A stretch of DNA of 64,000 nt from PALSA-911 sp963743035. Lineage in GTDB: Bacteria; Pseudomonadota; Alphaproteobacteria; Acetobacterales; Acetobacteraceae. Shown here piece by piece: positions 56,776-64,000 of this stretch; the first letter of the stretch is position 1, and each line of letters begins with the position of its first letter. The notes below the pieces were generated by a model that saw only the letters and a list, made by a program, of their open reading frames with translations, was not told the origin of the DNA and did no database searches. A program made the position numbers and the translations under genes. Location: NCBI GenBank assembly GCA_963743035.1, contig CAVUOB010000002.1, positions 248,001-312,000 on the forward strand, read 5' to 3'.

Positions 56776-57060
56776 CGGCGCGCGATCACTCCTGCCGTTC
56801 GTGCTGGGCGGGATGGTAGCGTGCGACGTCTCGATGCCGCAAATATCACCTATGCACCAATCTCCGGGGAATGATGCTCAAGGAGAGCATATGGGGTGTA
56901 CACGAATCATGTATCGGCCATAAATGGTTAATATTCATACTAAAATGTCGGTCACAACGATATTCTCTTGGGCAAAAATAGCCTGGACGGCAGGCCCCGG
57001 GTGGCGGATGCTCCCGTCCGGTTTACCGGGCCGTGCGTCCGTGCAGGGGGAGAAGCAGCC
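56776..57060. promoter_or_regulatory. AT-rich divergent control region, kinase versus importer
   Basis: From about 56870 to 56980 the sequence is AT-rich and must hold the promoters of the divergent kinase gene and the importer operon. An inverted repeat ATGCTC-N5-GAGCAT at 56874-56890 is a candidate operator. Hexamers like TAAAAT (56941) and TATTCT (56961) could be -10 boxes, but no good -35 pairs with them. Confidence 0.4.
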
Positions 57061-58284
57061 ATGACGATGACACGCCGCAGCGTATTGGCGGGAACGGCGA
57101 TCGCGCTGGCGCGGCCGGGCATCGTCCGGGCCCAGGGTGCCGTGCCGATCCGCATCGGCGAGATCAACAGCTACACCGCCATCCCCGCCTTCACCTTGCC
57201 GTACCGCAATGGCTGGCAGCTCGCCGCGGAGCAGGTCAACGCCGCCGGCGGCGTGCTCGGGCGGCCCATAGAGGTGATCTCGCGCGACGACGCGGGCAAG
57301 CCGCAGGAGGCGATCCGCCTGGCCGGGGAATTGCTGGGCGAGCAGAAGGTGGATCTGCTGGCCGGCGGATACCTGTCCAATGTCGGCCTCGCGATTTCCG
57401 ATTACTGCCTGGCGCAGAAACGGCTGTTCGTGGCGAGCGAGCCGCTGACCGACGCCATGGTCTGGGCGGCCGGCCATCGCTACGTGTTCCGGCTGCGGCC
57501 ATCGACCTATATGCAGGCGGCGATGCTGGTGGAGGAGGCGGCGAAGCTGCCGGCCAAGACCTGGGTCACGGTGGCGCCGAATTACGAATACGGCCAGTCC
57601 GCGGTGAAATGGTTCAAGCAGTTGCTGACCGCCAGGCGCCCGGACGTGACGTTCATCGGCGAACAATGGCCGGCATTAGGAAAAATCGACGCCGGTGCGA
57701 CGGTGCAGGCGCTGGCGCAGGCCAAATCGCAGGCGATCCTGAACATCACCTTCGGCCCGGACCTGACGCAGTTCGTGCGCGCCGGCAACACGTCCGGGTT
57801 GTTCGAGGGCCGCTCGGTGGTGTCCATGCTGACCGGTGAGCCGGAATATTTGGAGCCGCTGGACGATGAGACGCCGGTCGGCTGGATCGTCACCGGCTAT
57901 CCGCGCGACACGCTGGACACCAAGGCCAACACCGATTTCGTGACCGCCTACCACGCCCGCTTCAACGCCTTGCCGATGATGGGCTCGGTGGTTGGCTACG
58001 CGATGATCCGGGCGATCGCCGCCGGCATCGCCAAGAGCGGCGGCGTGGACACCGAGGCCATGGCCGAGGGGTTCAAGGGCGCGGCGTTCGAGACGCCGTT
58101 CGGGCAGGCCTATTTCCGCGCCATCGACCACCAGTCGACGCTCGGCACTTTCGTCGGCCGGACCGGGGCGAAGGCCGGCTCCCACGGGACGCATGGCGAG
58201 ATGGTGGACTGGCACTATGCCGATGGCGCGAACTATTTGCCCGACGATGCCACGGTGCGGAAGCTGCGGCCGGCCGCCGACTGA
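57061..58284 (+). CDS. Branched-chain-type ABC transporter substrate-binding protein 1
   Basis: This is a 407-residue periplasmic binding protein of the Leu/Ile/Val-receptor family. A twin-arginine-like signal (MTRRSVLAGTAIALARPG) precedes the first lobe (IRIGEINSYTAIPAF). The family segments GWQLAAEQVNAAGG and VIGRPIEV-like LGRPIEVISRDDAGKP are present. GGGGGAG precedes the ATG. It is followed 19 bases later by the fused permease, so it is the likely cognate receptor. The true ligand may be an amide, urea, aromatic acid or amino acid; it cannot be read from sequence. Confidence 0.9.
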   Translation: MTMTRRSVLAGTAIALARPGIVRAQGAVPIRIGEINSYTAIPAFTLPYRNGWQLAAEQVNAAGGVLGRPIEVISRDDAGKPQEAIRLAGELLGEQKVDLLAGGYLSNVGLAISDYCLAQKRLFVASEPLTDAMVWAAGHRYVFRLRPSTYMQAAMLVEEAAKLPAKTWVTVAPNYEYGQSAVKWFKQLLTARRPDVTFIGEQWPALGKIDAGATVQALAQAKSQAILNITFGPDLTQFVRAGNTSGLFEGRSVVSMLTGEPEYLEPLDDETPVGWIVTGYPRDTLDTKANTDFVTAYHARFNALPMMGSVVGYAMIRAIAAGIAKSGGVDTEAMAEGFKGAAFETPFGQAYFRAIDHQSTLGTFVGRTGAKAGSHGTHGEMVDWHYADGANYLPDDATVRKLRPAAD

Positions 58285-58303
58285 TCGGTGGATTTCCTGA
58301 ACG

Positions 58304-60124
58304 GTGGATTTCGTTCTCGTTCAACTGCTGACGGGGCTGGCTTCCGCCGCCTCGCTGTTCCTGGTCGCGTCCGGGTTGACGATCATCTTCGGCGTCACCC
58401 GCGTGGTGAATTTCGCCCATGGCAGCCTGTGCATGCTCGGCGCCTATATCGGCTGGAGCGTGCTGCGCCTGCTGCCGCCGGGTCCCGGCTGGTTCGCCGC
58501 CGGCGTGCTGGCCGCGGCAATGGCCACTGGGGCATTCGGGCTGGTGCTGGAGATGGGGTTGCTGCGGCGGGTCTATCGCGCGCCGGAACTGCTGCAATTG
58601 CTGCTGACCTTCGCCGTGTTGCTGATCGTGCAGGACCTCACCCAGCTGATCTGGGGGGCGGCGGATCTGACCTTGCCGCGCCCGGCCTGGCTGCGGGCGT
58701 TCGTGCGCATCGGCGAGGCGCGGATCGCGCGGTATGATCTGTACCTGATCGTCATCGGGCCGCTGGTGCTCGGGCTGCTCTGGCTGCTGATGCAGCGGAC
58801 CCGGTTCGGCATGCTGGTGCGCGCGGCGACCGAGAATCGGCAGATGGTCGCGGCGCTGGGGGTGAACGAGAAGGTCCTGTTCTCCGCCGTGTTCGCGCTG
58901 GGGGCGGCGCTGGCGGGGCTGGGCGGCGCGCTGTCGCTGCCGGGGGGATCGGCCAATCTGCAGATCGACCTGTCGGTGGTGGTGGAAGCCTTCGTCGTCG
59001 TGGTGGTCGGTGGCATGGGCAGCCTGCCGGGGGCGTTCCTGGCCGCATTGCTGATCGGCGTGCTGCAGGCCTTCGGGATCGTGCTGCTGCCGAAGATTAC
59101 GCTGGTGCTGGTGTTCGCGGTGATGGCGCTGGTGCTGGCGGTGCGGCCGCAGGGGCTGCTGGGCCGGCGGGAGGCGGGCGCGGCGCCGGCGGAGGTTTTT
59201 TCCGTCGTGCGTCCAGCCACGACGGCCGGGAAGCTGCTGGGCCTGGTGGCCCTGGCCCTGGCGGTGGCGGCGCCGCTGGTGCTGGGTCCGTTCTGGATCA
59301 GCGTGCTGACGGAGGCGGCGATCTCGGTGCTGTTCGCCGCCAGCCTGCATTTTGCCATGGGGCCGGGGGGAATGCCGAGTTTCGGCCATGCCGCCTGGTT
59401 CGGCATCGGGGCCTACGCGGCGGGGCTGGCGGTGCGTTTCCTGGATCTCCCGATGGCCGGCGCGATGGCCCTGGCGCCTTTGGCCGCCGGCGTTGTCGCG
59501 GTGCTGTTCGCGGGCTGCGTGGTGCGGCTGTCCGGCGTGTATCTGGCGATGCTGACGCTGGCCTTCGCGCAGATCGTCTGGGCCGGCGCCTCGGAGCTGG
59601 TGGATGTCACCGGCGGGGATAACGGCATCCTCGGCCTGCGCCCGACGCCATGGGCGCGCGATCCGGCCGTATTCTACTGGCTAGCCCTGGCGCTGTGTCT
59701 GGCCGCGACCCTGCTGCTGCGCCGGGTGCTGTTCGCGCCGTTCGGCTACGCGCTGCGCGCCGCCCGGGACCGGCCGCAGCGGGCCGAGGCGATCGGCCTG
59801 GACGCCGTGCGTCTGCGGCTGCTGGCCTTGACGATTTCCGGCGCCGCGGCGGGGTTATCCGGCGGCGTGTTCGCCTTCGCCAAGGGCAGCGTGTTCCCAA
59901 CCTATATTGCGGTCGGAAAATCCGTGGACGCGCTGCTGATGGTGCTGCTGGGCGGTGTGCAGACCATGGCCGGGCCGATCGTCGGCGCGGTCGCCTATAC
60001 CGGTCTGTTCGATGCGCTGCTGTTGGCGACCGATTTCTGGCGGCTGGCGCTGGGCGGGCTGATCATTGCACAGGTGCTGCTGTTTCCGGCGGGCATCGCG
60101 GGCGTGGCCGGAAGACTGAGATGA
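58304..60124 (+). CDS. Fused LivH-LivM branched-chain amino-acid ABC permease
   Basis: This 606-residue membrane protein joins both permeases of a Liv-type importer. Residues 1-290 are LivH-like (GLTIIFGVTRVVNFAHGS, and VVVVGGMGSLPGAFLAALLIG). Residues 305-600 are LivM-like (SFGHAAWFGIGAYAAGL, DVTGGDNGILGL, ARDRPQRAEAIGLDAVRL). Such fusions are common in Alphaproteobacteria. The GTG start gives the expected N-terminus MDFVLVQLLTGLA. The stop overlaps the ATG of the ATPase gene. Confidence 0.93.
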   Translation: MDFVLVQLLTGLASAASLFLVASGLTIIFGVTRVVNFAHGSLCMLGAYIGWSVLRLLPPGPGWFAAGVLAAAMATGAFGLVLEMGLLRRVYRAPELLQLLLTFAVLLIVQDLTQLIWGAADLTLPRPAWLRAFVRIGEARIARYDLYLIVIGPLVLGLLWLLMQRTRFGMLVRAATENRQMVAALGVNEKVLFSAVFALGAALAGLGGALSLPGGSANLQIDLSVVVEAFVVVVVGGMGSLPGAFLAALLIGVLQAFGIVLLPKITLVLVFAVMALVLAVRPQGLLGRREAGAAPAEVFSVVRPATTAGKLLGLVALALAVAAPLVLGPFWISVLTEAAISVLFAASLHFAMGPGGMPSFGHAAWFGIGAYAAGLAVRFLDLPMAGAMALAPLAAGVVAVLFAGCVVRLSGVYLAMLTLAFAQIVWAGASELVDVTGGDNGILGLRPTPWARDPAVFYWLALALCLAATLLLRRVLFAPFGYALRAARDRPQRAEAIGLDAVRLRLLALTISGAAAGLSGGVFAFAKGSVFPTYIAVGKSVDALLMVLLGGVQTMAGPIVGAVAYTGLFDALLLATDFWRLALGGLIIAQVLLFPAGIAGVAGRLR

Positions 60125-60861
60125 GCCTGCTGGAAGTCGATGGCCTGAAGAGAAGCTTTGACGGCGTGGCTGCCGTAGCCGGCGTGTCCTTCCGCCTGGC
60201 GGCGGGCGAGATGCTGGCCCTGATCGGCCCGAACGGGGCCGGCAAGTCCACCTGCTTCAATCTGCTGAACGGCCAGCTGCGCCCGGATGCGGGCCGGGTC
60301 CGCCTGGATGGCGCTGATGTCACCGGCTTGGCGCCGCGCCGGATCTGGCGGCTGGGCGTGGGGCGGAGCTTTCAGGTCGCGTCCGTGTTCCCTTCCATGA
60401 CCGTGGCGGAGAATGTGCAGGTCGCGCTGATTGCGCAGGCCGGGCAGGTGTTCCGCTTCGGCCGCCCGGCCGGGGAGTATTTCCGCGCGGAGGCGGACGC
60501 GCTGCTGTCGCAGGTGGGGATGGCGGAGCAGGGCGCGCGGGCAGCGGGGGTGCTGGCCTATGGCGACGTCAAGCGGCTGGAGTTGGCGATGGCCCTGGCC
60601 AATGATCCCCGGCTGCTGCTGATGGACGAGCCGACGGCCGGGATGGCCCCGGCCGAGCGCGGCGCGCTGATGGCGCTGGTTCGCGGCTTGGCGCGCGAGC
60701 GCGGTGCGGCGGTGCTGTTCACCGAGCACGACATGGACGTGGTGTTCTCCTGCGCCGACCGGATCCTGGTGCTGGATCGCGGCCGGCTCATTGCCGAGGG
60801 CGATGCGGCGGCGGTGCGCGCCGATCCCCGGGTCAGAGCGGTATATCTTGGCGAGTCTTGA
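60121..60861 (+). CDS. Branched-chain-type ABC transporter ATP-binding protein (LivG type)
   Basis: This is a 246-residue ATPase. Walker A is GPNGAGKST, the Q-loop is GRSFQVASVFP, the signature region is LAYGDVKRLELAMAL (the usual LivG relaxation of LSGGQ), Walker B is LLLMDEPTAGM, and the H-loop is FTEHDMDVV. ATGA overlap couples it to the permease. A LivF partner is expected to complete the complex, but none is adjacent; another binding-protein gene follows instead. Either LivG acts as a homodimer or LivF is encoded elsewhere. Confidence 0.92.
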   Translation: MSLLEVDGLKRSFDGVAAVAGVSFRLAAGEMLALIGPNGAGKSTCFNLLNGQLRPDAGRVRLDGADVTGLAPRRIWRLGVGRSFQVASVFPSMTVAENVQVALIAQAGQVFRFGRPAGEYFRAEADALLSQVGMAEQGARAAGVLAYGDVKRLELAMALANDPRLLLMDEPTAGMAPAERGALMALVRGLARERGAAVLFTEHDMDVVFSCADRILVLDRGRLIAEGDAAAVRADPRVRAVYLGES

Positions 60862-60949
60862 CCGGGATTGGCCACTAGCCAGGCCGCCGCCCGTCGGGCT
60901 AGCCTGTTTGCAATCCCGAAAATAAACCGGATCCGAGGAAGGTCGTGCC

Positions 60950-62185
60950 ATGCCTGCAAGCCGTCGTGCCGTGCTGTCCGCTGCAATCGCGAGTGCCGCC
61001 GCAATTCCGCTGCGCCCTGTCCGTGGCCAATCGCCCGACGTGGTGCGGATCGGCGTGCTGACCGATCTTTCCGGCAATTATCGCGACGTGACCGGGCCGA
61101 CCAGCGTCGCTTGCGCGAAGCTCGCGGTCGATGAGTTCACCGCCGCCAATCCCGGCATCAAGGTCGAGCTGGTAAGCGGCGACCATTTGAACAAGCCGGA
61201 CGTCGCCGCCGGCATAGCGCGGCAATGGTTCGACCGCGACGGCATCGACCTGATCACTGATGTCGGCAACAGCGCGGCGGCGATCGCGGTCACGACGGTG
61301 GCGCAGGAGAAGGACAAGATCCATCTCAACACCGCGGCCGGCTCCTCCGATCTCACGGGCAAATACTGCAGTCCTAATCAGATCCATTGGACCTACGACA
61401 CCTGGGATCTGTCGCACACCATGGTGAAGTCGCTGGTCGCGCGCGGCGGTGACAAATGGTACTTCGTCACCGCCGACTATACATTCGGCCATTCGATCGA
61501 GAACGACGCCGGCAGATTGCTGGCGTCGGTCGGCGGCAAGGTGGTCGGTTCCAGCGCCTACCCGTTTCCCGGCACCACCGAATTCTCGTCCTACCTGTTG
61601 GCCGCCAAGGCGAGCGGGGCGAACGTGCTCGCCTTCGCCAATGCCGGCGACGATCTGATCAATTGCGTGAAGCAGGCGCAGGAATTCGGCCTGACCGATG
61701 GCCTGATGCTCGCGGCCATGGTCGGCTCGGTGACTGCTGTCACCGGCGCCGGGCTGCAGACCATGAAGGATGTCTATCTGGCCGAGAATTTCTACTGGGA
61801 CCTGAACGACCGCACCCGCGCCTTCATGGCGCGCGTGAAGCCGCGCCTGGCTGCGGGCGTCTATCCGAACGAGGTGCATGCCGGGGCCTATGCCGCGGTG
61901 GCGCATTATCTGAAGACGGTCAAGGCGCTCGGTAGCGCGAAAGCGAAGGCGTCGGGCCGCGACACGGTCGCCGCGATGAAGGCGATGCCGACCGACGACG
62001 ACTGCTTCGGCGCCGGCTCGATCCGCGCCGACGGCCGCGCGATCCATCCGAGCTACCTGTTCAAGGTGAAGTCGCCGGCCGAAAGCCGCTATCCCGGGGA
62101 CTTTCTGGCCACATTGGCGACGGTGCCGGCGGAGGAGGCGTTCCGCCCGATGAGCGAGGGCGGCTGCGCCATGGTGCATAGCTAG
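60950..62185 (+). CDS. Branched-chain-type ABC transporter substrate-binding protein 2
   Basis: This is a 411-residue binding protein of the same broad family as the one before the permease, but clearly different in sequence. The N-terminus has an Arg-Arg-containing signal (MPASRRAVLSAAIASAAAIPL). The first lobe starts VRIGVLTDLSGNYRDVTGP. A segment around NSAAAIAVTTVAQEKDKIHL is typical of the ABC-type aromatic or hydroxy-acid receptors. It lies 88 bases after livG on the same strand and probably shares the transporter, giving one channel two receptors. Confidence 0.9.
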   Translation: MPASRRAVLSAAIASAAAIPLRPVRGQSPDVVRIGVLTDLSGNYRDVTGPTSVACAKLAVDEFTAANPGIKVELVSGDHLNKPDVAAGIARQWFDRDGIDLITDVGNSAAAIAVTTVAQEKDKIHLNTAAGSSDLTGKYCSPNQIHWTYDTWDLSHTMVKSLVARGGDKWYFVTADYTFGHSIENDAGRLLASVGGKVVGSSAYPFPGTTEFSSYLLAAKASGANVLAFANAGDDLINCVKQAQEFGLTDGLMLAAMVGSVTAVTGAGLQTMKDVYLAENFYWDLNDRTRAFMARVKPRLAAGVYPNEVHAGAYAAVAHYLKTVKALGSAKAKASGRDTVAAMKAMPTDDDCFGAGSIRADGRAIHPSYLFKVKSPAESRYPGDFLATLATVPAEEAFRPMSEGGCAMVHS

Positions 62186-62310
62186 CGACGGAAATTGTCG
62201 CTGTCGGCTACCTCGATACCGGATTGTCCGGCCGGGCCGGCAGGTGGCTTGGGATCGAGCAAGCCGGAGATGCGCAGGCCTTGGGGTTCGTCTGATTGCC
62301 GCGCCCGCTT

Positions 62311-62349
62311 CGTCCGTCCGGCCGGGGTCCACAGCCGGACGGGCGGACG
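62311..62349. terminator. Hairpin between convergent genes
   Basis: An 8-bp stem CGTCCGGC / GCCGGACG, extended by CGTC/GACG across a bulge, with an 11-base loop lies midway between the binding-protein and methyltransferase-like genes. No T-tract follows. Confidence 0.45.
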
Positions 62350-62381
62350 CAAGCACAATCATCGATCAGTCGGGGGCGACC

Positions 62382-63041
62382 TCAGTATAGGCCGGGGATC
62401 AGCCGTGACGTGCGGCTGCGGTAGGCGTCGTATTCGGCGCCGAACTCCGTGCGCAGCAGCCGCTCCTCCGCGCCGATGCGCGCGAGCAGCGGCGGGATGA
62501 CCAGCGCCGTGAGCAACACGCCGACCCCGGAGCGGAATGCCAGGGCCCAGCCCAGCGAGTTGACCAGCAGCCCGAGATAGCTGGGATGGCGGATCACGCC
62601 ATAGACGCCGGTCGTGACCAGCCTATGCCCGGGCTGGATGGCCACCAGGCCGCTGAAGCGGCGGCCGAGCACGAAGACCGGCCAGATCCGCAGCACGCCG
62701 CCGGCGATGAACAGGACGACGCCAAGCCAGCGGATCATGTCCCCGTCGAGGGTCCAGAAGCCAATTCGGTCCGTGTAGGCCGGCAGATAGCCCGCCAGCA
62801 GCCCGATCACCCCGAGGGCCGCGATCACCCAGCGGTTGGCGCGATCCTCGCGCTCGCCGGAGCTCAGATTGCCTTCGGTGAACAGCCCGGCGCCAACCAT
62901 CAGCAGGGTCGCGATCGCGACGACGGTCAGGGCCGGGTGGGAGAAGAACGCGGCGAACCCGCCCCAGCCGAGCACGGCGAGGCCGAGATAGGCAACAGTG
63001 GCTGCCAACGTGAACAACGCCAGTTTGGGTCTGGACGGCAT
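62382..63041 (-). CDS. Isoprenylcysteine carboxyl methyltransferase family membrane protein
   Basis: This is a 219-residue membrane protein with about five hydrophobic helices and the ICMT/PEMT signature GVYGVIRHPSYLGLLV near residue 145, followed by ERLLRTEFGAEYDAYRSRTSRLIPG. Bacterial members methylate unknown isoprenoid or lipid substrates with SAM. The reading frame runs on upstream from the preceding ligase gene without a stop codon, which is caused by the frameshift there; the ATG chosen gives a full-length protein. Confidence 0.85.
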   Translation of the reverse strand: MPSRPKLALFTLAATVAYLGLAVLGWGGFAAFFSHPALTVVAIATLLMVGAGLFTEGNLSSGEREDRANRWVIAALGVIGLLAGYLPAYTDRIGFWTLDGDMIRWLGVVLFIAGGVLRIWPVFVLGRRFSGLVAIQPGHRLVTTGVYGVIRHPSYLGLLVNSLGWALAFRSGVGVLLTALVIPPLLARIGAEERLLRTEFGAEYDAYRSRTSRLIPGLY

Positions 63042-63106
63042 GGCTGTGTCGCCTGTCTGGTCGGTGGCTGTGTGCCAGCCGGGGAATGTTAGCAGGAAGC
63101 GCGGGC

Positions 63107-64000
63107 TTATGCGCGCTTCTGGGCGTCCTCCTGGGCGCCATCCTGCGCGCCGAACCGCTCCATCACCGCCCGCCGCCGTACCTTCAGCGTTGGCGTCAGC
63201 AGCCCGTTGGTCTGGGTGAACGGTTCCACCAGCCGGTGGCGGCGCACGCGTTCCGTCACTGACAGCCGCGCGTTCACCCGCGCCACGGCACGCGCGACGG
63301 CAGCCTCGTCGCTGCCCTCCGCCGCCACCAGGAAGCGCGGAAAGCGCCGGCTTGCCGTCGCCCAGCACCACCGCCTGGGCGATCTCGGGCTCGGCGACCA
63401 GCATGCCCTCCACCCGGGCGGGGGAGACGTTCTCGCCGCCGGACAGCACGATCATGTCCTTCTTGCGGTCGGTGATGCGCAGATAGCCGTCGGCCTCCAG
63501 CACACCGATATCGCCGGTGTGCAGCCAGCCGTCCTCGATCGCCGCCGCCGTGGCCTCGGGCTGGCCCCAATAGCCGGCCATCACCAGATCGCCGCGCACC
63601 AGGATCTCGCCGTCATCGGCGATGCGCAGCTCCACGCCGCGCAGCGGCGGGCCGACCGTGTCGATGCGGATGGCGTGCGGCGGATTGGCGGCGATCACCG
63701 GGCCGGCCTCGGTCTGGCCGTAGCCCTGCAGCACGGGAATGCCCAGCGCCAGGAAGAAGCGGCCGACCTCCGGCTCCAGCCTGGCGCCGCCGGACATCAC
63801 GCCTTTCAGCCTGCCGCCGAAGCGATCGCGCACCTGCCGGCGCACCAGCCGGTCCAGCAGCGGGTCCATCGCCCGGCCCAGCAGCGACCGGCGGCCGCCA
63901 TCCAGCCGCCTCAGGCCGCTTTGCAGCGCGTAATCGAACAGCTTCCGGCGCCAGGCGGGCGCGCGCGCGATCTGTGCCAGCACCCGGCCGCGGATCACCT
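63107..64000 (-). CDS. AMP-forming acyl-CoA synthetase/ligase, 5' end outside the window, with a frameshift
   Basis: This is the C-terminal part of an ANL-superfamily enzyme (long-chain fatty-acid-CoA ligase type). Visible motifs are VMSGGARLEPEVGRFF, GYGQTEAGPV (A5), GEILVRGDLVMAGYW, WLHTGDIG (A7) and ITDRKKDMIVLSGGENVSP (A8-hinge). The frame breaks near 63340 after VVLGDGKP. The downstream frame continues VAAEGSDEAAV to NGLLTPTLKVRRR, which contains the conserved A10 Lys. Both parts are well conserved, so a one- or two-base error is likely. The N-terminal half and start codon lie beyond the window edge. Confidence 0.85.

Noticed and set aside
62382..63998. Ligase-methyltransferase fusion protein of 538 residues
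   Set aside because: It results from the frameshift in the AMP ligase; the true ligase C-terminus continues in another frame and ends at 63107.

Overview
The window looks like a chromosomal segment of a high-GC alphaproteobacterium, most likely of the Rhodospirillales (Acetobacteraceae-like). This rests on the strong G/C third-position bias, a CarD regulator with a long Ala/Pro/Lys-rich tail, the glnB-glnA and glnK-amtB arrangement, a fused LivH-LivM permease, a Bax-inhibitor-family membrane protein, and intergenic islands of GGGGC-NNN-GCCCC hairpins that I associate from memory with Acetobacteraceae. No rRNA, phage, transposase or CRISPR was seen. One tRNA (His, anticodon GTG) is present.

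Layout. 0-9 kb: carD; a Bax-inhibitor-1 protein; the ybbA/ybbP ABC exporter with the divergent esterase tesA and thpR; and an AI-2E-family transporter. 8-12 kb: a polar amino-acid ABC permease and its binding protein separated by a large composite palindrome, an aspartate-dehydrogenase-like protein, tRNA-His and an aminotransferase. 12.5-18.5 kb: the nitrogen module (glnB-glnA, glnK-amtB, then a porin) with sigma-54 and NtrC-like sites. 18.6-29.3 kb: a minus-strand catabolic cluster with a sugar-type ABC importer, a ThDP enzyme, an enolase-superfamily enzyme, two dehydrogenases, a phytanoyl-CoA-dioxygenase-family oxygenase and a glyoxalase-fold protein. 29.3-38 kb: a GT9 glycosyltransferase, a second composite palindrome, acyl-CoA dehydrogenase, MOSC, transglutaminase-like, MmgE/PrpD, enoyl-CoA hydratase, serine hydrolase and Crp/Fnr genes. 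38-42.3 kb: an overlapping three-gene operon encoding an exported hydrolase, a membrane protein with a spermidine-synthase-like domain and a Tat-exported isoaspartyl-methyltransferase homologue. 42.4-45.1 kb: a nitronate monooxygenase, a cyclase-family hydrolase and a CobW-type GTPase. 45.3-47.5 kb: a DUF4157 (eCIS-core) protein with a second HExxH domain, followed by an unrecognised partner. 47.5-52.4 kb: a Gfo/Idh/MocA oxidoreductase, OtsA and a HAD-SIS fusion. 52.9-54.5 kb: two unrecognised genes. 54.5-62.2 kb: a hybrid histidine kinase and a branched-chain-type ABC importer. 62.4-64 kb: an isoprenylcysteine-methyltransferase-family membrane protein and the 3' part of an AMP-forming ligase.

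Six conserved genes (ybbA, glnB, glnA, amtB, the cyclase gene and the AMP ligase) are each interrupted by one small indel while both flanks stay fully conserved. One binding-protein/permease pair is joined into a single reading frame in a way best explained the same way. I treat these as probable sequence errors, not pseudogenes, and give each gene its full span.

The best candidates for new biology are the DUF4157/metallopeptidase pair, the exported hydrolase-SpeE-like-PIMT operon, the HAD-SIS fusion beside otsA, and the two architecture-conserved but sequence-divergent composite palindromes.
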